Origin: Cytophagales bacterium
GTDB taxonomy: Bacteria; Bacteroidota; Bacteroidia; Cytophagales; ES-bin-26
DNA length: 5,241 nt
Assembly (NCBI GenBank): GCA_014379925.1
Contig: JACMKY010000532.1
Span: forward strand, 1 to 5,241
Direction of reading: 5' to 3'
Shown here: in pieces, positions 1 to 4,878 of the stretch
Layout of the letters: every line of letters begins with the position of its first letter
Numbering within the stretch: position 1 is the first letter of the stretch
Notes under the pieces: generated by a model
Database searches by the model: none
What the model was told of the DNA's origin: nothing
Seen by the model: the letters and a program-made list of their open reading frames with translations, nothing else
Program-made: the position numbers and the translations under genes

Positions 1-104
1 CCCGCAAATCCCACGTCACCGTCGACTTTCTGGAACGCCCCCGGTCCGAGGAACGCGGGGTTGCGTACTTTAGGCGAGTCGACCGGACGACAAACCAAAT
101 ATAA
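1..104 (+). CDS. Possible C-terminal end of an unidentified protein (partial, cut by left edge)
   Basis: A reading frame starting at position 3 is open from the window edge to a TAA at 102-104 and gives 33 residues, beginning RKSHVTVDFLERP and ending RRVDRTTNQI. Third codon positions are mostly G or C, as in the confident genes nearby, and the stop is followed by a more AT-rich stretch, as expected at the end of a gene. A second plus frame (starting at position 1) is open even longer, to a TAG at 168-170, but its proline-, arginine- and serine-rich translation looks less like a protein. I recognise no family in either. If real, this gene would be transcribed towards the Wzz-like gene, 128 bp upstream of its start. 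Confidence is low because only 33 codons are visible. Confidence 0.3.
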   Translation, partial: RKSHVTVDFLERPRSEERGVAYFRRVDRTTNQI

Positions 105-197
105 ACGGCACGAACGGGTTAATCGTCGGATTCTGTCTCCGGCGTTCGCTTCGGGGTTTGTCATTGGGTAGTTCCTTCCCGACCGCATTTTTTTGCC

Positions 198-205
198 TAA
201 GTTTG
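198..205 (+). promoter_or_regulatory. Candidate Bacteroidota -7 promoter element (TAAGTTTG)
   Basis: TAAGTTTG is an exact match to the TAnnTTTG -7 consensus known for the primary sigma factor of Bacteroidota. It lies 27 bp before the ATG of the Wzz-like gene, which would leave a short leader of about 20 nt. No convincing TTG -33 element sits at the usual distance of about 19 bp; the nearest, TTG at 164-166, is 31 bp upstream. The call rests on the -7 match, the position and the local T-run at 188-194. Confidence 0.35.
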
Positions 206-232
206 CGCGCAACCGTTACCGCAAAGACGCCG

Positions 233-1168
233 ATGAATGATTTTAACCCGCCTCAGCGAGCATCCGCTTCCGAAGACGAAATTGATCTCGGAAAGCTTTT
301 CCTGAACCTGGTGGAGGTGGTTGAGCGAAATGCGCGCCTGTTGCTGACTGCCCTGGCCATTGGCGTAGTGGTGGGCTACCTGTACCACCTCCGGGCAAAA
401 ACTGTTTACGAATCCTCCCTGGTGGCCAGTTCCCGGTTGCTTACTTCCATTCGGGTCGAGCGTCTGGTCAGCGTGCTCAACAAACTGGCGGGTGAGCGCA
501 ACGATACCCTGTTGGCCAAGGCCATGAACGTGGGCGTACCCGTCGCCGCCCAACTCGCCAGCATCGAGGCCAGCAGCATCAAAGAAGTCAAGGAAGGAAA
601 AGAAAGCACGGTTCGGGTGGGCGAAAAAGCCGCTACCATGGACGACAATGTCTTCGAGGTAGCCGTCCGGACGTACGACAATCGGGTGGTGGATACCCTG
701 CAAAAGGGTATTCTTCACTACCTGCGCCACAATGACTTCGTGGAAAAACGGGTGGCCATCCAGAAGCAAAACCTGGAAATACTGCAGGGACGGGTTCAGG
801 AAGAAGAAAAGAAGCTGGACAGCCTGCGTTTTCTGCTCAGCCGTTTGATTTCCCGGACGGGAGCCGATAATTCCACCACCTTAATGACCGATCCCGGCAG
901 CGTAAACAAGGACCTGATGGCTTTGTACGAAAAGGAACTCTACATTCGGGAAGAACTCCTGCTCATTGACGATATTCAGGTGATCCAGAACTTCACCCCC
1001 TTCAGCAGGCCCGCCGGCCCTACGCTTTGGAAAACCATCGCCGTCAGTACCGGTGTTTTTCTGGGGGCGGGCCTCCTCATTCTCCTGGTGGTGGAGACCC
1101 GGCGGGGGGTGAAAAGAATGAGAAGCCGGTTGCAGCCGGGAAAAACACCGGCGTACGCTTCGGTTTGA
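233..1168 (+). CDS. Wzz-like polysaccharide chain-length regulator
   Basis: This 311-residue inner-membrane protein has the layout of a Wzz/FepE/Etk-type polysaccharide co-polymerase, which works with a Wzy polymerase to set the length of O-antigen or capsule chains. Residues 14-30 (EDEIDLGKLFLNLVEVV) resemble the cytoplasmic lead-in of the family. A first membrane segment follows at about 36-53, then YES at 59-61, a long periplasmic part with a charged, probably coiled-coil stretch at about 168-205, a proline-containing FSRPAGP at 257-263 and a second membrane segment at about 268-288, closed by a basic tail (ETRRGVKRMRSR). There is no C-terminal tyrosine-kinase domain, so it is the kinase-free, Wzz-like type. 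The ATG at 233 is chosen because the family's N-terminus starts there; an in-frame TTG at 158 would add 25 residues with no family resemblance. No Shine-Dalgarno sequence is seen. The gene faces the minus-strand sugar genes. The overall class is fairly certain; the polymer it serves is not known. Confidence 0.8.
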   Translation: MNDFNPPQRASASEDEIDLGKLFLNLVEVVERNARLLLTALAIGVVVGYLYHLRAKTVYESSLVASSRLLTSIRVERLVSVLNKLAGERNDTLLAKAMNVGVPVAAQLASIEASSIKEVKEGKESTVRVGEKAATMDDNVFEVAVRTYDNRVVDTLQKGILHYLRHNDFVEKRVAIQKQNLEILQGRVQEEEKKLDSLRFLLSRLISRTGADNSTTLMTDPGSVNKDLMALYEKELYIREELLLIDDIQVIQNFTPFSRPAGPTLWKTIAVSTGVFLGAGLLILLVVETRRGVKRMRSRLQPGKTPAYASV

Positions 1169-1184
1169 CCAACGGTCCGTCAAA
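1164..1184. repeat. Inverted repeat across the two convergent stop codons
   Basis: TTTGAC (1164-1169) and GTCAAA (1179-1184) form a perfect 6-bp inverted repeat with a 9-base loop. Each arm contains the TGA stop of one of the two converging genes. It could fold in transcripts from either side, but the stem is short and lacks the GC-rich core and U-tract of a standard intrinsic terminator, so a terminator role is only possible. Confidence 0.3.
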
Positions 1185-2043
1185 GCTTGCCGAACCGCTG
1201 TTTTCGGAAATGAACGTAACCCTTGACAATGCTGCGCACCTTGCGGAGTTTGTCTTCCTCGAAAAGAAGAATCCGGTAGAATTCCCGCCAAAATTCCTTC
1301 AACTCCTTGCGGTAAAACTCCGGAAACCGGGCCTTGTAGCGCTGCATCACCTGCCAGCGGTTGCGCGTGATGTAATAGCGGCGAACATAATTGTGGTGGG
1401 AAGCCACCATACTCTTTCCTAACACCCGGTACTGACGCATCTTTCCCAGGTGGTGGTGCAGCACCGCCCGGTTGACCTGAAGGATTCGGTAGCCCTGCTC
1501 CCGCAGCCGCAGGCAATACTCGTGGTCCACGTAATCAATGAAAAAAGATTCTTCAAACTTGCCCACCCGTCGAAAAGCGGCCAGGTTGAGCAGGTTGCCC
1601 GAGGTCATCGTGGTGGCTACCTCTTCGGCTTCGGTCGCCGCGTCAACCTCCGGGGTGGTAACGTCCAGTTGCTGAGGCGTGAGGATGCCGATGTCGGCGG
1701 GGTTGGCCTCCCGCAGGTAAGCCGCCAGGTGGGGAACCATCCGGGTACCGGCTTTGCTGTCCTGGTCCATCGTGAGCAACCACCCGTAACCGCGCGCCAA
1801 AGCCGATTCCGCCCCCGTATTCAACGCCTTGGCAATGCCCAGGTTGGCCCCGTGAGAAATGTACTCGGCCCGGGGGAAAGTTTCCCGCAGCCGGGAAATT
1901 AACCCCACGTCGGGGGTTTCCGAGTTGTCCACGATGAATAGGAAGTCAACGTCGTCGGCGTAGGAACGGATGTTTTCGACGACCGAGGGTTCCGGGTGGT
2001 AAAGAACGACCACGCCGGCAAGGTTGGATTTGGTCGCGTTCAT
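1180..2043 (-). CDS. Family 2 glycosyltransferase, rhamnosyltransferase-like
   Basis: The 287-residue protein is a cytoplasmic GT-A-fold family 2 glycosyltransferase that would add a sugar, possibly rhamnose, from a nucleotide-sugar donor to a lipid-linked polysaccharide precursor. The N-terminal strand GVVVLYHPEP (10-19) is followed by the nucleotide-binding IVDNS (37-41), ANLGIAKALNTG (66-77), the metal-binding region LLTMDQDS (89-96, D93 and D95) and the acceptor-side FFIDYVDHEYCLRLR (167-181), in which D173 or E175 could be the catalytic base. HHHLG (196-200) and RRYYITRN (221-228) are typical of the RfbN-like rhamnosyltransferase group. The C-terminus is rich in lysine and arginine and could contact the membrane. 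ATG at 2043 is preferred over an in-frame GTG at 2112 because the family fold begins at once after it and a GGAGG lies 10 bp upstream. It is the last gene of the minus-strand block, ending 11 bp from the Wzz-like gene. The fold is well supported; donor and acceptor are not known. Confidence 0.87.
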   Translation of the reverse strand: MNATKSNLAGVVVLYHPEPSVVENIRSYADDVDFLFIVDNSETPDVGLISRLRETFPRAEYISHGANLGIAKALNTGAESALARGYGWLLTMDQDSKAGTRMVPHLAAYLREANPADIGILTPQQLDVTTPEVDAATEAEEVATTMTSGNLLNLAAFRRVGKFEESFFIDYVDHEYCLRLREQGYRILQVNRAVLHHHLGKMRQYRVLGKSMVASHHNYVRRYYITRNRWQVMQRYKARFPEFYRKELKEFWREFYRILLFEEDKLRKVRSIVKGYVHFRKQRFGKL

Positions 2044-2166
2044 GGCCGCCGGCCCTCCCCCTGGATCACCCCGCGGGATGCCGCCCAAGTGAACCACCAA
2101 GCGAGAGAACACGCCGGAATCCTGGTTGCCCGAAAGAAGTACGGCCTGGTTGGCATGGGTAGGAAA
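2044..2166 (-). other. 123-bp gap between the two glycosyltransferase genes, open in the shared frame
   Basis: The two family 2 glycosyltransferase genes lie in the same reading frame. Between the TAA of the first (2169-2167) and the ATG of the second (2043) there are 41 sense codons and no other stop. The stretch is GC-rich and has no AT-rich promoter-like element, so the second gene is most simply co-transcribed with the first. The translation, which contains LSGNQDSGVFSRLVVHLGG, matches no family I recognise. It is most likely an ordinary untranslated spacer, with a possible longer N-terminus from the GTG at 2112. Confidence 0.4.
2054..2058 (-). promoter_or_regulatory. Ribosome binding site (GGAGG) supporting the start at 2043
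   Basis: On the minus strand, AGGGGGAGGG covers 2062-2053 and contains GGAGG at 2058-2054, 10 bases before the ATG at 2043. It is the only clear Shine-Dalgarno-like sequence before a start in this window and favours this ATG over the upstream GTG at 2112. The tract is G-rich overall, so the match could be chance. Confidence 0.4.
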
Positions 2167-3177
2167 TTACGAGGTGCGCGAAGGCATGTTGCCGCTCCGG
2201 GACAGCATAAAATCGCGGGAGGCGTTTACAACGGCCCTTGCCCGGCCGGTTTCCCGTTGAAGCAACCGCTTTGCTACCCGCAGTACGTTGAAACCCAGTA
2301 TGATGGGAATGAAGCGTCCGTAGTACTTCTTGTAAAACATCAGCGCGTTGCGGGTGTAAAAGTACTCGGCCCGCGATCCCTTACCGATCGAGGTGCTCAC
2401 CTTATCGTAGCCGACGGCCGACCCGCAAACCGCCATCGCAATACCAGCCGACTTGGCCTGGTGACACCAGTCCTGCTCTTCTCCGTAGAGGAAGTACTCC
2501 TCCGGTAGCAGACCGATTCGTTCGAAATTCCTCAGGTGGGTAAAGAGCGCACCCCCGTGGATGTAATCCAGTTGGTCGGATTGCTGCTGCTCCTGAATGA
2601 ACGTGATTGTGCCCGAGAGTGGGTTGTTCCTTCCACCGCCGTAAATGAGCAGCTTGCTGGGCGTCAGGTAATCCCGGATCACGCAGCCGATGACGGCATC
2701 TTCCCGGGCGGATTGGGCGTAGCTGACCAGTTGGGAAACGGCATTTCGTTCCGCCAGCATATCCGGATTGAGCAGCCACACGTAGGCATCCTCCCGAAGG
2801 ACGAAGTTCAGGAAGAGGTTGTTGCCGGCGGCAAACCCCTCGTTGGTGCCGGCCTGGATAAGGGTTAGGGGTTTGGTCAATTGTCCGGGGGAGCGGTCCG
2901 GCAACGTCTGGGCCGTGAGCAGGTCGTACGGAACGGGTTTATGCAGGCGAGGGGTAATCAAGTGGCGCAGGGGGGAACCGGGGGGCGTCCAAACGTCGAG
3001 CCGGCCTTCGGCCCACTGCCGGATGTAATCCAGGGAGTGATTGGGGGAGTGGTTGTCCACGACCACCACCTGGTAATTGGAATAATCCTGCTGTAAAGCA
3101 CTTTCCAGGTTCTCAATCGTGTCCTCCCAGCCGTTGTAGTTGAGAATAAGCAGGTAAACTTTGGGAGGACTTGACAC
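2167..3177 (-). CDS. Family 2 glycosyltransferase (rhamnosyltransferase-type, COG1216-like)
   Basis: A 336-residue GT-A-fold glycosyltransferase, probably cytoplasmic, acting in assembly of the polysaccharide repeat unit. VYLLILNYNGWEDT (7-20) opens the fold. The nucleotide-binding strand VVVVDNHS is at 37-44 (D41), TNEGFAAGNN at 111-120, and the metal-binding motif appears as LLNPDM at 135-140 (D139). HGGALF (207-212) precedes EEYFLYGEEQDWC (226-238), the acceptor and catalytic-base region, where E234 or D236 is the likely base. Residues 59-105, between the first two motifs, form an insertion relative to minimal family 2 enzymes, rich in proline and hydrophobic residues. The start is a GTG at 3177; there is no ATG before the fold, and the next in-frame stop upstream is at 3214-3216 with no ATG, GTG or TTG between. 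No Shine-Dalgarno sequence is visible. It follows a 150-bp AT-rich gap with promoter-like elements. The family call is firm; the sugar transferred cannot be told. Confidence 0.88.
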   Translation of the reverse strand: MSSPPKVYLLILNYNGWEDTIENLESALQQDYSNYQVVVVDNHSPNHSLDYIRQWAEGRLDVWTPPGSPLRHLITPRLHKPVPYDLLTAQTLPDRSPGQLTKPLTLIQAGTNEGFAAGNNLFLNFVLREDAYVWLLNPDMLAERNAVSQLVSYAQSAREDAVIGCVIRDYLTPSKLLIYGGGRNNPLSGTITFIQEQQQSDQLDYIHGGALFTHLRNFERIGLLPEEYFLYGEEQDWCHQAKSAGIAMAVCGSAVGYDKVSTSIGKGSRAEYFYTRNALMFYKKYYGRFIPIILGFNVLRVAKRLLQRETGRARAVVNASRDFMLSRSGNMPSRTS

Positions 3178-3214
3178 GGCAGCGGGATGATTGTTTACCA
3201 GAATGCTTTTTGTT

Positions 3215-3245
3215 CAAATTGAAGACAATTCCCGTTAGAAACAAA
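3215..3245 (-). promoter_or_regulatory. Candidate promoter for the glycosyltransferase pair
   Basis: Read on the minus strand, TTTG (3245-3242) is followed by 19 bases and then TCAATTTG (3222-3215). This fits the TTTG / 19 bp / TAnnTTTG layout of Bacteroidota promoters with one mismatch (C for A) in the -7 element. The likely transcription start would lie about 30 to 35 nt before the GTG at 3177. It sits in the only AT-rich gap of the minus-strand block, which supports a second promoter here. Confidence 0.35.
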
Positions 3246-3253
3246 ATCATCCG

Positions 3254-3261
3254 CAAAAATA
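3254..3261 (-). promoter_or_regulatory. Second candidate -7 element (TATTTTTG)
   Basis: On the minus strand 3261-3254 reads TATTTTTG, an exact TAnnTTTG match about 80 bp before the glycosyltransferase GTG. Upstream TTG triplets lie 13 and 23 bp away, neither at the ideal distance of about 19 bp. It is an alternative to the candidate at 3215-3245; one or both could be chance in an AT-rich gap. Confidence 0.25.
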
Positions 3262-3327
3262 AACTTACCTCGGCAACACCTCCTCAAGCAATCGCGCAAG
3301 GTTCGTCGGCCATTCGATCGTCCGCCC

Positions 3328-4413
3328 TCAAAACCGATTCATCACTTCAATCACTTGGGCGATGTCGTCGGACGTGTGGTAGTACGAAATGGGCAGACTG
3401 AGGGTTGTCCGGTGAATCTCCTCCGAAATGGGAAAGTCCGTCGCGTGCAGGATACCCCGCATCGCTTTTTGTTGGTGCGGCGGCACCGGGTAGTGGATTT
3501 CCGTTTTGATGTGGTGCTGCAACAAGTACTGCTTCAACCGGTCGCGGTCGGGATGGCGCACGTTGAAGATGTGATACACGTCGTAGTAATCCGGGTGCAC
3601 TACGGGCTTCACGAAATCCGCTTTTAAGCCTTGCAGATAGAGCGCCGCCAGGTTTCGCTTGTGGGCGTTAATGGCATCCAGCCACGGCAGTTTAACGGAA
3701 AGGAAAACGGCTTGCACCTCGTCTAACCGGGAATTGTAGCCCACCGCCTCGTTGTAGTACTTCACCGTGGAGCCGTAGTTCCGCAACACGCGGAGCTGGG
3801 CCGCCCACTGGTCGTGCGCGGTAGTGACGGCCCCGGCATCGCCCAAAGCCCCCAGGTTTTTGGTGGGGTAAAAGCTGAAAGCGCCGAAATCGCCGAAGTT
3901 GCCCGCCTTGGTTCCTTGAAAAGTGGCCCCGTGGGCTTGCGCACAATCCTCAATTACCCGCAAGCCGTGCTTGGTCGCCGTGGCAAGAATCCGATCCATC
4001 TGGCAACATTTCCCGTACAGGTGCACCACCACGATGGCGACGGTGCGCGAAGTGAGGTGCTGCTCAATCCGGGCCGGGTCCAGGTTATAGGTAGCGGCAT
4101 CCGGTTCGACCAGCACCGGTTGCAGCCCCAACTGCAACACCGACAGGATGGTGGCAATGTAGGTGTTGGAGGGAAGGATCACTTCGCTGCCCGGTTCGAA
4201 TCCGAAGCAACGCAACGACAACACCAGGGCATCCAGGCCCGAAGCCACGCCCACGCAGTGGGTACTTTGGTTGTAGCGGGCAAAGGAATCCTCGAACGCC
4301 GCTACGCCTTTGCCCAGGATGTACCAACCGCTTTCGAGTACCTCCCGGAAGCATCGTTCGTACTCGGCGTGGAAGGGTTCGTTCAGTTTGCGCAGGTTCT
4401 CGTATTCAATCAT
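3328..4413 (-). CDS. fdtB: DegT/DnrJ/EryC1/StrS sugar aminotransferase (FdtB/QdtB-like)
   Basis: This 361-residue PLP-dependent enzyme belongs to the DegT/DnrJ/EryC1/StrS family of nucleotide-sugar aminotransferases (fold type I, cytoplasmic). Beside a 3,4-ketoisomerase gene, its likely reaction is glutamate-dependent amination at C3 of dTDP-3-keto-6-deoxyhexose, giving dTDP-Fuc3N or dTDP-Qui3N. Seen in the sequence, numbered from the chosen ATG: WYILGKGVAAFE (30-41), GVASGLDALVLSL (55-67) for cofactor phosphate binding, LPSNTYIAT (80-88), VIEDCAQAHGA (153-163, D156 contacting the PLP pyridine nitrogen) and FSFYPTKNLGALGDAGA (179-195), in which K185 is the expected Schiff-base lysine. NYGS and YNSRLDEVQA follow, as is usual. 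All key residues are present and the length is normal. ATG at 4413 is chosen over an in-frame GTG at 4458 because homologues begin with the MIEYENL-like segment; either start keeps the gene just downstream of the isomerase. Whether the product is Fuc3N or Qui3N cannot be read from this gene, so the symbol is provisional. Confidence 0.9.
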   Translation of the reverse strand: MIEYENLRKLNEPFHAEYERCFREVLESGWYILGKGVAAFEDSFARYNQSTHCVGVASGLDALVLSLRCFGFEPGSEVILPSNTYIATILSVLQLGLQPVLVEPDAATYNLDPARIEQHLTSRTVAIVVVHLYGKCCQMDRILATATKHGLRVIEDCAQAHGATFQGTKAGNFGDFGAFSFYPTKNLGALGDAGAVTTAHDQWAAQLRVLRNYGSTVKYYNEAVGYNSRLDEVQAVFLSVKLPWLDAINAHKRNLAALYLQGLKADFVKPVVHPDYYDVYHIFNVRHPDRDRLKQYLLQHHIKTEIHYPVPPHQQKAMRGILHATDFPISEEIHRTTLSLPISYYHTSDDIAQVIEVMNRF

Positions 4414-4467
4414 CGGCGGCAGTGGGTTGATCCGGGAGAGGAAGGGTGGGGCAACCACCCGTTCCGG

Positions 4468-4878
4468 CTAGTCCGTCCGGTGGGCAAGCGGGTTCGGCTC
4501 CCGGGACGGTTCCCGGGAATAGCGTTCGTAAATGTAATCCTGCTCGTGGAAGTATTCCGAAGCCAGCACCATCAGGATCGCATCCGGACTGAACCGGTAC
4601 ATCTGGTGCCAGTCCGGGGGTCCCAGGATCAGGCACTGGTGGGGAGCCGACAAGACAAATTCCTCTTCTTGCTGGTTGTCATCGTTGTAGATCACGCAAC
4701 TGCCCCGCAGGCAAATGGCCGCCTGGATGGTTTTGCGGTGGCGGTGGCCGCCGCGGACGGAATCATCCACGCCGTAGATGTAAAAAATCCGTTTGATGTC
4801 AAAAGGAAGGACTTTTTCAATAACCGTCAGGTTGCCGCGTTCATCCGTATAGGTTTTTAAATCAATGATTCGGGCCAT
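4468..4878 (-). CDS. fdtA: Sugar 3,4-ketoisomerase (FdtA/QdtA family, WxcM-like cupin)
   Basis: The 136-residue protein is a small single-domain cupin of the FdtA/QdtA/WxcM-like family (PF05523 type), which isomerises dTDP-4-keto-6-deoxyglucose to a dTDP-3-keto-6-deoxyhexose, the substrate of the aminotransferase encoded just downstream. It starts with the family's DERGNLTVIE (12-21), then FYIYGV (32-37) and RGGHRHRKTIQ (42-52). H45 and H47 match the active-site histidine pair of FdtA. CLRGSCVIY (56-64), CLILGPPDWHQM (82-93) and LASEYFHEQDYI (105-116) complete the usual pattern. Length is typical, with a slightly long 16-residue tail after Y120 that contains a duplicated SREP. The ATG at 4878 overlaps the end of the upstream gene by 17 bp, pointing to one operon and perhaps translational coupling; no Shine-Dalgarno sequence is seen. 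The family is certain. Whether the product has the galacto (FdtA) or gluco (QdtA) configuration is not, so the symbol is provisional. Confidence 0.9.
   Translation of the reverse strand: MARIIDLKTYTDERGNLTVIEKVLPFDIKRIFYIYGVDDSVRGGHRHRKTIQAAICLRGSCVIYNDDNQQEEEFVLSAPHQCLILGPPDWHQMYRFSPDAILMVLASEYFHEQDYIYERYSREPSREPNPLAHRTD
4495..4518 (-). repeat. 12-bp tandem duplication in the isomerase C-terminal tail
   Basis: Two adjacent 12-bp units, 4507-4518 and 4495-4506, differ at one base. On the coding strand they read TCCCGGGAACCG and TCCCGGGAGCCG and encode SREP twice (residues 121-128). Each contains the palindrome TCCCGGGA. The insertion lies beyond the conserved cupin core, so it should be tolerated by the enzyme. 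Confidence 0.8.

Noticed and set aside
158..232. Upstream TTG start for the Wzz-like gene, adding 25 residues
   Set aside because: The added residues do not resemble the family's N-terminus, the candidate -7 element at 198-205 would fall inside the coding region, and an ATG is present where the family normally begins.
1190..1207. Hairpin CCGAA / TTCGG as a terminator for the Wzz-like gene
   Set aside because: The stem is only 5 bp, lies inside the coding region of the converging glycosyltransferase and is not followed by a T-run on the plus strand.
881..1516. Minus-strand open frame of 211 codons across the convergent junction
   Set aside because: It overlaps the end of the Wzz-like gene and the end of the glycosyltransferase gene in other frames and has a low-complexity proline-, glycine- and alanine-rich translation.
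1996..2508. Plus-strand open frame of 170 codons across the gap between the two family 2 glycosyltransferases
   Set aside because: It is antisense to both genes, has no motif, and needs no separate explanation in GC-rich DNA.
3814..4860. Long plus-strand open frame of 348 codons antisense to the isomerase and aminotransferase
   Set aside because: It lies opposite two genes with complete, well-known motif sets; the translation has no recognisable motif, is rich in valine, glycine, histidine and arginine, and crosses the boundary between the two real genes. It is a mirror of GC-rich codon use.
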